A stretch of DNA of 64,000 nucleotides from positions 28,722-92,721 of IMG/VR virus record IMGVR_UViG_3300030061_001386. One strand, 5' to 3'. This DNA is from a virus. Position 1 is the stretch's first letter. Every line of letters starts with the position of its first letter. This document shows, in pieces, positions 15,063 through 23,116 of this stretch. The position numbers were made by a program, and so were the translations under genes. A model generated the notes under the pieces. The model had not been told where the DNA came from, did no database searches, and saw only the letters and a program-made list of their open reading frames with translations.

Positions 15063-15760
15063 ACATCACACTCAACAATTTATGGAAGACGAGAAATGCG
15101 TTTGGCATACTTAGCGGTATGTCATCTGACAAGCGAAGTAGTGACTTTAGGAGGACTACCATATCCGAATAGAGGAATGACGGAGTGACAGAGTATTGGC
15201 ATAAGTTGAGAATTGTAGGTTACTTACAGTAATTGAACAGATAGATACAGGAGTTCGCCCTTCAAACAAGATGAGGACAAGCCCTACTTCGGTAGGTGAG
15301 TTTGACTTTTGTGAGATTGAATACCTAACCCTTGGGAGTTGTCCTTGGGTTGCTTTGCGCTATAAAAAAGAGCAGTCGGTATTGCGGTAAATATCATCAA
15401 TGTGTTACTTCAGCATATTACATCACCTCCGAGTAAGACGGCATAGTACGTCTGTTCACCCTACACATCACACTCGCAAGAGTAAGGCGTTCAATTGCAT
15501 AAGTCCTGACGAGGCAATAAGAACTTAATGAAGACAAAACCAGTTGCGGTGCAAAGTTTTCACCTTATTCTCAACAGTAGAGTTTACTGAAATAAAAAAG
15601 ACAAATCGAGGTGGATTAGATTTCCATCCAAAGCAGTGATTAAATGACCTGCCCAATCTTGAATTAATTTTCGAGTATCAGTAATGTGGTTTTCGCCCAT
15701 GTCTTTCTCTACTATTCACACTCAAAGTACAAGGTTTTTACTTCCTAAAACTATATTTGA
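15063..15760. other. Non-coding stretch with several hairpins, no gene seen
   Basis: No ORF with a credible start. CCTAC-TTCG-GTAGG near 15282 is a UUCG-capped hairpin. GGACAA (~15271) can pair with TTGTCC (~15338), and AACCC with GGGTT around 15325-15350. ATCACCTCC near 15424 equals the anti-Shine-Dalgarno sequence of 16S rRNA. The stretch may hold one or more structured RNAs. Confidence 0.35.
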
Positions 15761-15902
15761 TTGGGGCTGATTACCCCAACTTAACTGAGGCTCAACCCGA
15801 CATCATGTGTCGGAAAATCCTATTCATAGGTCTTACTCAGAATAAGATAGTTTATCCTTGTGCGTACAAATGGTGTTGGGTAGCCCTCAGTTAGTTCTGC
15901 TA
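15761..15902 (+). ncRNA. Candidate multi-branched structured RNA
   Basis: A closing stem AACTGAGG (15783-15790) / CCTCAGTT (15895-15902) encloses CCGACA-TCATG-TGTCGG (15797-15813), CCTAT-TC-ATAGG (15819-15830) and TCTTA / TAAGA (15831-15847). TTGGGG / CCCCAA (15761-15779) precedes it. Four nested or adjacent perfect stems in 140 bases without an ORF suggest a functional RNA, perhaps the leader of the following gene. Strand is not certain because stems score on both. Confidence 0.5.
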
Positions 15903-16010
15903 GGGTAACATCTAAGAGTTGGGTTTTGATTAGGTAATAAATTATGGTCGATTGAGCATCGTAGGTAATTTTCCCAACTAATCACATTCAAAGAAAGGAG
16001 AGAAATAAAA

Positions 16011-16292
16011 ATGAAAATAAGTAAAAACGGATTTGTAGAAAACAAGACATACATACACATGATAACTGATAGGTATCATACTCACATGAAAGTGTCAGTA
16101 TTTGATTCGCCAAACTTAGGTGGAATGATTTTACATAAAGAACGGGATGTTACAACAAGTAACAAATCGAAGATATATAAATGGGCTAGAGAGAATGGAT
16201 ATCCTGTATATCATTGGAAACAGGAAGCATTCATGTCGCCCTATATTTATTCACCAAGTATCGCTGAACCAATTGACCCAAGGGGATATTGA
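16011..16292 (+). CDS. Unknown 93-aa protein
   Basis: First gene of the rightward cluster, behind AAGGAGAG and an ATG at 16011. The protein (MKISKNGFVENKTYIHM) is rich in Tyr, His and aromatic residues with a basic middle. No domain recognised. Its end overlaps or abuts the next gene. Confidence 0.7.
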   Translation: MKISKNGFVENKTYIHMITDRYHTHMKVSVFDSPNLGGMILHKERDVTTSNKSKIYKWARENGYPVYHWKQEAFMSPYIYSPSIAEPIDPRGY

Positions 16293-16294
16293 AA

Positions 16295-16825
16295 ATGAAC
16301 ATATTTGTATTAGACAACTGCCCTAGAGAAAGTGCTAGAATGATGGCAGACAAACACGTAGTAAAAATGCCAACTGAAAGTTTACAGATGATTTCAACAA
16401 TACTAAACTTGTATGGATTGAAGAGTCCTTACAAACCTGTAATGTTAAATCATCCTTGTACCATTTGGTCAAGAGAGACAAAACAGAATATGCAATTCTT
16501 ACTAGACCATGCAGATGAGTTGTGTAAAGAGTACACACGTAGATATGGTAAAGTTCACAAAGTCGAACTCTCAATGAAAGAGTTTGCAGAAGAAATAGAG
16601 AAGGTTCTAACCTTGTTACCTGATGATGGTTTAACCCCATTTGCAGTAGCAATCAGTGAGAATCAAAAATGCAGAAGTGCAGTGGAAAACTTTGATAGTT
16701 TATCAACTGTTGAGAAGTATAGAGCATATTACATTCACGACAAGTATTGGTTTGCAACATGGAGGTGGCCGTTAAATCCACCTTCTTGGTATGCCAAACA
16801 TGTGAATCAGTATGCTAGGTTTTAG
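16295..16825 (+). CDS. Phage-type conserved protein, possible pyrimidine-dimer glycosylase family
   Basis: The 176-aa product starts MNIFVLDNCPRESARMMADK and contains DKHVVKMPTESLQM, NHPCTIWSRETKQN and WPLNPPSWY. This set of motifs recurs in a marine phage and cyanophage family that is often labelled pyrimidine dimer DNA glycosylase (Pyr_excise). I recall the pattern but cannot confirm the enzyme activity. A TTG six bases earlier is also open; the ATG at 16295 matches the family start. DNA repair against UV damage would suit a surface-ocean virus. Confidence 0.6.
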   Translation: MNIFVLDNCPRESARMMADKHVVKMPTESLQMISTILNLYGLKSPYKPVMLNHPCTIWSRETKQNMQFLLDHADELCKEYTRRYGKVHKVELSMKEFAEEIEKVLTLLPDDGLTPFAVAISENQKCRSAVENFDSLSTVEKYRAYYIHDKYWFATWRWPLNPPSWYAKHVNQYARF

Positions 16826-16836
16826 GAGAGATAGTA

Positions 16837-17391
16837 ATGACACGATTTAATAAACATATGAATAGAAATGTAAACACTAAATTGCATCGTAAATCAGAAC
16901 GCTTTTGTTCGTATATCAAAGAAGATGGACATAGATGTAATACCCCTTTTGTGGGCTTTACACTTAAGCATATATTTTGTGATGAACACAAACCTGATGA
17001 TGCTGTTGATGACAATTCAACCGAACCTAAAAATCTAAGAAATAGATATGCAAGAAACACAAACACAGAGGAGATGAGACTTTTCATTGTTGATTTAATG
17101 AAAAGAGATTCAGAGGGTTTGTTGGGTAAAAGTAATGGTAGGTCTAAGGTCGAAAAGGAACTCAAGGAATTGAAGAAAGAGGTCAAGGAATTGAAGAATA
17201 TAGTCAAAGCCGTCAATAAAGAAAACAAGAAATTGAGAGAAGACAAAGATAGTGTGTCTTCAATACTAGAGAATATTGATGAGTTGAACAAGACAGTTGA
17301 AAAGTTTAGAAAAACAACCCTAGTTAATTCAGGGAGAATTAAGAACATTAGAGTTGATATTGACGCTCTTAAAGAAAAATGGGGTCTTTGA
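16837..17391 (+). CDS. 184-aa protein: N-terminal zinc finger and long coiled coil
   Basis: Residues 25-56 hold RFCSYIKEDGHRC...FCDEH, a CxnC...CxxH metal site. About residues 105-165 form a Lys/Glu/Leu-rich coiled coil (KKEVKELKNIVKAVNKENKK). Family not recognised; probably an oligomeric zinc protein. It has its own AGGAGAG before the ATG. A non-coding gap with inverted elements follows it. Confidence 0.7.
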   Translation: MTRFNKHMNRNVNTKLHRKSERFCSYIKEDGHRCNTPFVGFTLKHIFCDEHKPDDAVDDNSTEPKNLRNRYARNTNTEEMRLFIVDLMKRDSEGLLGKSNGRSKVEKELKELKKEVKELKNIVKAVNKENKKLREDKDSVSSILENIDELNKTVEKFRKTTLVNSGRIKNIRVDIDALKEKWGL

Positions 17392-17624
17392 CCCAAACAC
17401 AATCAAGTCGGTTTCCACAGTAATTAGTGAGATTCTCAAAAATCGTGGTGTTGCTCTCTCCGCATAATCACTTTCCGACATTAAATGTAATAGAAATAAA
17501 CTATTTTATGTAAAAAGCAGAAACAATGTGCTATTTTGTACAGTTTAAGTAGTCTCAGGATTTATTTTTCACAAGAATTAGTTTATTTCTATTATGAATG
17601 AGTTAAAGAGTAAGAGGAATTAAA
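17392..17624. promoter_or_regulatory. 233-bp gap with inverted AATAGAAATAAACT pair
   Basis: AATAGAAATAAACT (17489-17502) and its complement AGTTTATTTCTATT (17579-17592) face each other about 75 bp apart. The same inverted pair recurs near 46.87-46.97 kb. Between them is AT-rich sequence without an ORF. Likely a promoter or protein-binding region that starts the block at 17625. Confidence 0.5.
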
Positions 17625-17813
17625 ATGGTAATAAGTAACAATAAATTAAATAATAAAGAGTTTTACTGTAACATCTGTAATGACACAGAGCAAGTTGCGG
17701 TACAAACAAAGTATGGTGAATATGAAGTTGAAGAATGTCTTTGTGTTATGCAGAAGTTCTATGAGAGACATGGTATAGAGGTTGAAGACGATGACCAAGA
17801 AGATAATAGGTAG
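17625..17813 (+). CDS. 62-aa zinc-ribbon protein
   Basis: FYCNICND at about residue 13 and ECLCVMQ at about 37 give CxxC...CxC, a likely zinc site, followed by an acidic tail (EVEDDDQEDNR). It starts a rightward run of tiny overlapping genes. Function unknown. Confidence 0.6.
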   Translation: MVISNNKLNNKEFYCNICNDTEQVAVQTKYGEYEVEECLCVMQKFYERHGIEVEDDDQEDNR

Positions 17814-17901
17814 ATGTGAAATATGTCATGTCAGAAAGGCTATTTGGACTAATCAACCCAAAGATACATGTTACGACTGCTATCAGACCCTAACATGTTA
17901 G
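17791..17901 (+). CDS. 36-aa zinc-ribbon miniprotein
   Basis: MTKKIIGRCEICHVRKAIW then CYDC gives a compact CxxC...CxxC ribbon with basic residues. Overlaps the upstream gene by 23 bp and the next by 7 bp, matching the tight packing of the cluster. Confidence 0.55.
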   Translation: MTKKIIGRCEICHVRKAIWTNQPKDTCYDCYQTLTC

Positions 17902-18167
17902 AGAGAGACAAGCAGTATATTAGATTTAAGAATGCACTTCTTTCGGTGAAAGAGATTCAAGCATTTACTTGGTCTAATCTGAAAGAAACAGATGAAATGA
18001 ATAGGTTGTTCTATGGTGATAGATTAGGTGAACATGGAAGACCAAAGTACTACAAGGTAGTAGTCTTTCTTCGTGGAGGACAAAACTTTGTATCTGCTTG
18101 CACAAAGAAGAACCTTGACCATTTGATTAGAAGATTCAAGAGACAATGGTCTGATGAAGAGGAATAA
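17895..18167 (+). CDS. Unknown 90-aa protein
   Basis: Start set at ATG 17895 (MLERDKQYIRFKNALL), nine codons inside the longest frame, because it gives only a 7-bp overlap with the zinc miniprotein. The basic C-terminus (HLIRRFKRQWSDEEE) may bind nucleic acid. No family recognised. Confidence 0.6.
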   Translation: MLERDKQYIRFKNALLSVKEIQAFTWSNLKETDEMNRLFYGDRLGEHGRPKYYKVVVFLRGGQNFVSACTKKNLDHLIRRFKRQWSDEEE

Positions 18168-18169
18168 TA

Positions 18170-18370
18170 ATGACAGATAATATGAGAGATATAATAGCAG
18201 TCAATGTAGAGAAAATGAAGAATCATTACAATGGTATGGTTGAGGCATACGAGAAGTTGCCTGAACTTAAGCCTGTAAGAAAACAGATAATAGAAGATGC
18301 TATCTTAGTGATTGGGGTCACTATGGATGGTGTGATAAAAGAAATAATAGATGAAGGAGGAAGAATATAA
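18170..18370 (+). CDS. Unknown 66-aa helical protein
   Basis: MTDNMRDIIAVNVEKMKN begins an all-helical charged protein ending in IDEGGRI. It follows two bases after the previous stop, and its TAA overlaps the next ATG. Function unknown. Confidence 0.6.
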   Translation: MTDNMRDIIAVNVEKMKNHYNGMVEAYEKLPELKPVRKQIIEDAILVIGVTMDGVIKEIIDEGGRI

Positions 18371-18453
18371 TGTTTGGAATATTAAAAACGATGTATCAGA
18401 TAGCAACACCTTGGAACTGGACTAGTGACGGTACAGGGAACGATGACGTCTGA
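18370..18453 (+). CDS. 27-aa peptide
   Basis: MFGILKTMYQIATPWNWTSD starts in a TAATG overlap with the preceding gene. It has a hydrophobic, aromatic first half and an acidic end. Only the coupled start supports it. Confidence 0.4.
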   Translation: MFGILKTMYQIATPWNWTSDGTGNDDV

Positions 18454-18520
18454 GTGAATTAACAGCGAATGTAGAGTTTAAATACTCTCAGAAAGAATAA
18501 GAAATAAAGAGGAGAAAAAG

Positions 18521-18595
18521 ATGAAAATAGGAAAGATATACTACAATCAAGGTAGTATTTATTGGAGGAATGAAAATGATAAAACAAGAAACTAA
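18521..18595 (+). CDS. Possible 24-aa peptide
   Basis: GAGGAGAAAAAG lies in front of an ATG at 18521 giving MKIGKIYYNQGSIYWRN. It overlaps the 83-aa gene by 26 bp. Good ribosome site, otherwise unsupported. Confidence 0.3.
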   Translation: MKIGKIYYNQGSIYWRNENDKTRN

Positions 18596-18821
18596 TGTAG
18601 AGTTTAGGATGGTAAATGATGATGAAATGCCACCTATGGTAATAACGATGAATGATAATGATGAAGTTAAGGTAGTACTTAACCAACGCTTTTTAATTTG
18701 GCTATCGCTGAATAGAAAGACAATTGGTGGTTTACCTGAAGCACTGTATGGTAATATAGACATGCTTCTAGATGGATTCTTGAGAGAACAGAGAAACAAC
18801 GAAAGGATGGATTTAGAATGA
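18570..18821 (+). CDS. Unknown 83-aa protein
   Basis: GGAGGA precedes ATG 18570. The product (MKMIKQETNVEFRMVND) is beta then alpha, with a Met-rich acidic first half. No domain recognised. Its stop overlaps the next start (ATGA). Confidence 0.6.
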   Translation: MKMIKQETNVEFRMVNDDEMPPMVITMNDNDEVKVVLNQRFLIWLSLNRKTIGGLPEALYGNIDMLLDGFLREQRNNERMDLE

Positions 18822-19054
18822 GTGACGATATTAAAGATGATATTAAAGAGTTAACTGAGAAAATAACCACAGCAGTAGGTTTCCCTACACAAATAGCAAC
18901 TGAATGTATGGAGCATCTTATCAAAATTGATGCTATGATTCAGAAAACTGCTAAAGACTCAAGACACCTAACATTAGTAACTCTATCTAGAATACAAATG
19001 CTGATTACTGAGATGGGTGAAACTGTTCAAACCATTGGTGATTCAGATGAATGA
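18818..19054 (+). CDS. Unknown 78-aa helical protein
   Basis: MSDDIKDDIKELTEKITT begins an all-alpha, heptad-rich protein, probably a coiled-coil oligomer. It overlaps the 392-aa gene start by 8 bp. Function unknown. Confidence 0.6.
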   Translation: MSDDIKDDIKELTEKITTAVGFPTQIATECMEHLIKIDAMIQKTAKDSRHLTLVTLSRIQMLITEMGETVQTIGDSDE

Positions 19055-20225
19055 TATAGATAATGAAAGGAACTTAAAGAGAGGTAATAATTACCCTGCT
19101 TTAACTTCAAGATTGTTAGCATTGTCTGAGTCAGATGACTATGAGATAGCAAAGAAAGAATGGCGTATCACAGGTAATGTTTGGAAGAAGTCACCTATTG
19201 GAAGATATAGAGACATTATTCTAAATCATCCTAGTGGTCATCCACATAATTGTCTATGTGGTAAAGATATTGTTTATCACTTTGAAATAGAGAACACTGT
19301 AAACAATGTTAAGGAGATTGTTGGTTCAACATGTATCAACAATTGGATGGTTCTAAGACATATGTCTGAGACACTTAACATTCCTATTAGTGCTATCACT
19401 GAAGAAAAGATAGAAGAATGGAAGAACGTTGCTGTTCAGACTTTGATTAGAGAAGCATGGTGGGACGATGAAGGAGAAGAGTTTACCAAACTGTTTGATG
19501 AAATCAAAGACCTAGACTTGAGGCTTAACGTTAAGAAGACAGATAAGAAGTACTATGACACTGAACTCAAAGAATACCGCCCTGTAACTTACATTAGAAA
19601 AACAGGTTCAGGTAAGTTCGGTAGGGAGGACTATCAAATGGCTTCTATTGTTTGGAGATGGAATCATCCTGATAACAAGAGAGCGCAGAGTAAGACTAGA
19701 GGTTATCCTAATGATAAGTTGTTAGGTGATATGGACTTATTTTCAATATACATTGATGACTATCTAGAACAACTAGGTGTTGAGGACAAGTATGTAGAAG
19801 ACAGAAAAGCATTCCTAGAAAACTTAGACTTAGACATTAAGGATAAGATGAGTAAACTCAGAGAACATGATGTAACAGAACGTAGGTTCATGGAAGCATG
19901 TCTATACTTTGGTTTCCCTGTTTTTGATGCGTTTGAAGATGGTATTAATTCTTGGGAACGTGGTTTTCTGAGAGATATGAAGCGATTATTCACTAGAGGA
20001 GGCGAGCCAACAGTAAAGCAAGCCGAAAGGTTAAAGGAGATTTTACTAACACGTAAGACTACCAAGGCAACAGAGCCACAACTTAACTTTCTAAAAGGAT
20101 TAGGATACAAAGGGGATATGACATTACTCACTAAACAGCAAGCATCTAAGGAGATAGAAATATTAAAAAAAACTGATGCATGGCCGGTAGTGAGAAAAGG
20201 TACATGGAGGGAAGTTCATGAGTAA
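19047..20225 (+). CDS. 392-aa phage-type zinc protein with C-terminal TEPQLNFLKGLGY domain
   Basis: Start set at ATG 19047 (MNDIDNERNLKRGNN), ten codons inside the longest frame, for an 8-bp overlap. A motif around residue 60, HPHNCLCGKDIVYHFEIEN then VGSTCINNWM, recurs in many phage and bacterial proteins of unknown function and looks like a zinc site. The last 60 residues have TEPQLNFLKGLGYKGD...LTKQQASKEI, a small helical module seen at the ends of DNA-processing and single-strand-binding phage proteins. A role in DNA recombination or repair is likely but unproven. Confidence 0.65.
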   Translation: MNDIDNERNLKRGNNYPALTSRLLALSESDDYEIAKKEWRITGNVWKKSPIGRYRDIILNHPSGHPHNCLCGKDIVYHFEIENTVNNVKEIVGSTCINNWMVLRHMSETLNIPISAITEEKIEEWKNVAVQTLIREAWWDDEGEEFTKLFDEIKDLDLRLNVKKTDKKYYDTELKEYRPVTYIRKTGSGKFGREDYQMASIVWRWNHPDNKRAQSKTRGYPNDKLLGDMDLFSIYIDDYLEQLGVEDKYVEDRKAFLENLDLDIKDKMSKLREHDVTERRFMEACLYFGFPVFDAFEDGINSWERGFLRDMKRLFTRGGEPTVKQAERLKEILLTRKTTKATEPQLNFLKGLGYKGDMTLLTKQQASKEIEILKKTDAWPVVRKGTWREVHE

Positions 20226-20490
20226 GAAGAATAAAGAAACAAAAGAAGAAACTGAAGTAACAGAAGAAGTAGTGGTGGAGCAAACACCCGTAAACACATT
20301 GCAAGAAGATTTCAATCGTCTTCTAGAGTATGCTAAAGGTTTAGAAGGAACTATTCAAGCATTCAGACAGAAGGTTGAAGTTTACGAGTCAATGCAGATA
20401 CAACTCCTTGGTGATAAGAAGGAATTAAAATCCTACATTTCATCATTAGAGAACACGCTTAACCAAGCAAGACAGTCAACAGAGTCTTAA
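20218..20490 (+). CDS. 90-aa coiled-coil protein
   Basis: An acidic N-terminus (KKNKETKEETEVTEEVVVE) leads into a long coiled coil with heptad Leu/Ile/Val and a Ser-rich end. It overlaps the preceding stop by 8 bp. Probably oligomeric; role unknown. Confidence 0.6.
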   Translation: MSKKNKETKEETEVTEEVVVEQTPVNTLQEDFNRLLEYAKGLEGTIQAFRQKVEVYESMQIQLLGDKKELKSYISSLENTLNQARQSTES

Positions 20491-20523
20491 AAATAGTTGA
20501 ATAAAAAAAAAGAGGTAATGAAA

Positions 20524-20724
20524 ATGAAATTGCGAATAATGAATGAAACAGGCCACACTGAACTAGAAGTATCTAGTGCAGAGATGATTGAGCAGATAGC
20601 AGAACACCCAACTCATTGGGTTTATGTTAACGGTGATATGGTAAGCAGACAGAACATAACCAACATAGATTGGTCAACTGTTGATAATGTGAACCTAGTC
20701 CCTGCTATTGTCGGCGGCTATTAA
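20524..20724 (+). CDS. Putative ubiquitin-like (beta-grasp) modifier ending Gly-Gly-Tyr
   Basis: From ATG 20524 the product is 66 aa, starting MKLRIMNETGHTELEV and ending NLVPAIVGGY. The order (beta hairpin, acidic helix SSAEMIEQIAEHP, beta strand WVYVNGDMV, short turn, final strand NLVPAIV then Gly-Gly) matches ThiS, MoaD and ubiquitin in length and layout. The Gly-Gly is followed by one Tyr, which would have to be removed before activation, as ubiquitin precursors are trimmed. An E1-like enzyme, a JAMM protease and an E2-like protein lie within 7 kb. Earlier in-frame starts add up to nine residues. A sulfur-carrier role is the alternative. Confidence 0.55.
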   Translation: MKLRIMNETGHTELEVSSAEMIEQIAEHPTHWVYVNGDMVSRQNITNIDWSTVDNVNLVPAIVGGY

Positions 20725-20890
20725 TTCGATAAATAAAACAAGTCGGATTTTCAAGAAACCCCTTGTGGTATATACACTTGGGAGATAACTACTATATGCT
20801 GTATCACGCACGTTTGTAGTCCTAGCATCGGGGCAGATGTCAAGTAGGTGAAATGCCTACTAAAAACACTTATTAAAGGAGAGAAGGAAA
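20725..20890 (+). promoter_or_regulatory. Structured leader before the ribonucleotide reductase
   Basis: About 165 bp without an ORF. GTGGTATATACAC (~20766) holds a TATA-like box in a small stem, and AGTAGG / CCTACT (about 20845-20863) forms a perfect stem shortly before the GGAGAGAAGG ribosome site. It could be a promoter plus an attenuator or metabolite-sensing leader. The cobalamin riboswitch B12 box is not visible. Confidence 0.45.
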
Positions 20891-22792
20891 ATGAAATTAG
20901 GAAATGAAGTACTAGCAGAAACCGTAGAGAATATGAAGTATGCTAAGTGGCTAGAAACAGAACAACGAAAAGAAACATGGGATGAGATTTGCGATAGAAA
21001 TCGGGATATGCATCTTAAACATATTAAACAAAAATTAGACTTAGATACAGATAATTCTGTTGTTGTTGCAACTAAATTATATGAAGTGTATGAAGACTTT
21101 GTTAAGACTCGAAAGATACTTCCATCAATGCGTTCAATGCAGTTTGGCGGAAAGCCAATAGAAGTATCTCCAAATAGAATATACAATTGTGCATTCTTAC
21201 CAGTAGATAGTACGCTATCTTTTAGTGAAGCAATGTTCTTACTATTAGGTGGAACAGGAGTTGGCTTCTCGGTACAGAAACATCACATTGACAAACTACC
21301 TGTTGTTAGAAAGCCTAGTACTGAAAGAACTTACAGATACAAAGTAGCAGACACAATAGAAGGTTGGGCTGAAGCGATTAGAGTACTCTTTGATAGTTAC
21401 ACAGGTAAGAGAACAACCATGCCTAGATTCGACTATTCTGATGTTAGACCTAAAGGTGCTAGACTCAAAACAACAGGTGGAAATGCACCCGGCCCTGAAC
21501 CACTAAAGAAATGTATTGTTATCATTCAAGGAATGTTCAACGAGATGGAAGAAGGTCATAAGATTAAACCAATCGAAGCACATGATATGATGTGCTATAT
21601 TGCTGATACTGTTTTATCAGGCGGTATTCGCCGTTCTGCTTTAATCAGTTTATTCAGTGCTGATGATAGAGAGATGATTAATGCTAAAGCAGGTAACTTT
21701 GCAGAAGAAGGTAATGCTCAAAGATATAGAGCAAACAATTCAGCAGTTGTATTAAGGCATAGAGTTACTGAAGATTTCTTCAAAGAACTAATGTCTAATG
21801 TTGCTAATAGTTTCTCAGGCGAACCCGGAGTTTATCTAACCAATGACAAAGATTGGGGTACAAATCCTTGTGTAGAAATTGGACTACGCCCGTATCAGTT
21901 CTGCAATCTTTGCGAGGTTAATGTATCCAATATTGAAAATGAAAATGATTTACTACAACGTGTAGAAGCGGCTACATTCTTAGGAACAGTACAAGCAACA
22001 TATACTGACTTTCATTATCTTAGAGAAGTTTGGAGAAGAAACACCGAGAAAGACGCTCTTATTGGTATTGGTATGACAGGTATTGCTAGTAACAAAGTAG
22101 AAGGTTCTTGGTATAATAAAGCGGCAATGTTAGTTAAGACAACTAATGCTACTTACGCTAAGATGCTTGGTATTAACGAAGCCGCTAGAACTACATGCGT
22201 TAAACCCGCAGGAACAACTAGTTGTGTTTTAGGTACTTCTAGTGGTATTCATGCATGGTATGGTAAGTACTACATTAGGTCAGTTCGTGTAGGTAAGAGT
22301 GAAGCAATTTATCCTTACTTGTTAGACAAACTTCCTGATTTGGTTGAAGATGAAATAGGTAAAGAGGATGAGAGTGCAGTACTGTCTATACCACAAACTA
22401 TTCCATACGACTATGTGACTACAAGAGCAGATGAAACTGCTTTGGAGATGTTAGAACGAGTAAAGTTTGTTTCTGAGAATTGGGTTAAAACAGGTCATCG
22501 TAGAGGAAACAATGGTCACAATGTTTCAGCAACTGTTTTTGTTAAACCAACAGAATGGAAAGAAGTAACTCAATGGTTATGGGATAATAGACATTCATAC
22601 AATGGTATGTCTTTCCTACCTTATGATGGAGGAGAATACCCACAAGCCCCATTCGAAGAAATAGATGAAGAAAGATATAACGAAATGGTCAAAAAACTAC
22701 ATCCAATAGATTTGACTGAAGTAGTAGAATTGGAGGATACCACCAACCTTCAGGGCGAAATAGCCTGTGCAGGTGGAGCATGTGAAGTATAG
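20891..22792 (+). CDS. nrdJ: Class II (adenosylcobalamin-dependent) ribonucleoside triphosphate reductase
   Basis: Makes deoxynucleotides from ribonucleotides, using a thiyl radical generated with coenzyme B12. The 633-aa chain has the class II set: Cys100 (YNCAFLP) and Cys338 (QFCNLC) as the redox pair, Cys327 and Glu329 in NPCVEI as radical and acid residues, and a C-terminal Cys626/Cys631 (CAGGAC) that would re-reduce the site. LLGGTGVGFSVQ near 118-129 is typical of the monomeric Lactobacillus-type enzyme. It is shorter than that enzyme (about 740 aa). It starts the nucleotide-supply part of the early region. The host must provide B12. Confidence 0.93.
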   Translation: MKLGNEVLAETVENMKYAKWLETEQRKETWDEICDRNRDMHLKHIKQKLDLDTDNSVVVATKLYEVYEDFVKTRKILPSMRSMQFGGKPIEVSPNRIYNCAFLPVDSTLSFSEAMFLLLGGTGVGFSVQKHHIDKLPVVRKPSTERTYRYKVADTIEGWAEAIRVLFDSYTGKRTTMPRFDYSDVRPKGARLKTTGGNAPGPEPLKKCIVIIQGMFNEMEEGHKIKPIEAHDMMCYIADTVLSGGIRRSALISLFSADDREMINAKAGNFAEEGNAQRYRANNSAVVLRHRVTEDFFKELMSNVANSFSGEPGVYLTNDKDWGTNPCVEIGLRPYQFCNLCEVNVSNIENENDLLQRVEAATFLGTVQATYTDFHYLREVWRRNTEKDALIGIGMTGIASNKVEGSWYNKAAMLVKTTNATYAKMLGINEAARTTCVKPAGTTSCVLGTSSGIHAWYGKYYIRSVRVGKSEAIYPYLLDKLPDLVEDEIGKEDESAVLSIPQTIPYDYVTTRADETALEMLERVKFVSENWVKTGHRRGNNGHNVSATVFVKPTEWKEVTQWLWDNRHSYNGMSFLPYDGGEYPQAPFEEIDEERYNEMVKKLHPIDLTEVVELEDTTNLQGEIACAGGACEV

Positions 22793-23116
22793 ATGTTAAT
22801 TAAAGAAAAAGATTTCCTTAACTTTGAGTATGTTATTAGGACTAGTGTAACTATCCCTCAAAGGGTTTGGTTAGATAAGAGTTTCAAACTATACAAGAGT
22901 GGTAATCTCAGATACAGTAAGTTGTATTATTCTATGGAACGTGCTGTTGTAGGAGGGCATAGTTCTTTCAAATCAATGGAAGAACTTGCCTCTCACATAG
23001 AAAGAGACGCATGGTATTTACACAATTATGGTGATGCCAAACATTGGGAAAAAGAAAATAAAAAGGTGAATAAAAATGGTAAAAATAAAAGTAATAATTC
23101 CCTCAGTGGGAGATGA
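22793..23116 (+). CDS. Unknown 107-aa protein
   Basis: The ATG touches the stop of the reductase gene. MLIKEKDFLNFEYVIRTS begins a mixed alpha/beta protein with a Lys/Asn-rich tail. It overlaps the 438-aa gene by 41 bp, so the two are probably translated together. No family recognised. Confidence 0.6.
   Translation: MLIKEKDFLNFEYVIRTSVTIPQRVWLDKSFKLYKSGNLRYSKLYYSMERAVVGGHSSFKSMEELASHIERDAWYLHNYGDAKHWEKENKKVNKNGKNKSNNSLSGR

Noticed and set aside
14947-15162. 71-aa minus-strand ORF in the origin-like region
   Set aside because: It crosses iterons and a hairpin, lacks a ribosome site, and its hydrophobic, low-quality sequence looks like chance in AT-rich DNA.
13984-16010. tRNA genes in the non-coding region
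   Set aside because: No T-loop (GGTTCGAATCC-like) or cloverleaf with proper arm lengths was found among the hairpins.
16335-17402. Minus-strand ORFs of 105 and 195 aa
   Set aside because: They are antisense to the phage-type repair gene and the zinc/coiled-coil gene; the latter frame is a low-complexity Leu/Ser mirror of the coiled coil.
20725-20890. Cobalamin riboswitch before the B12-dependent reductase
   Set aside because: The leader lacks the conserved B12 box (GCCACTG-like) and the expected multi-stem core; only one clear stem is visible.
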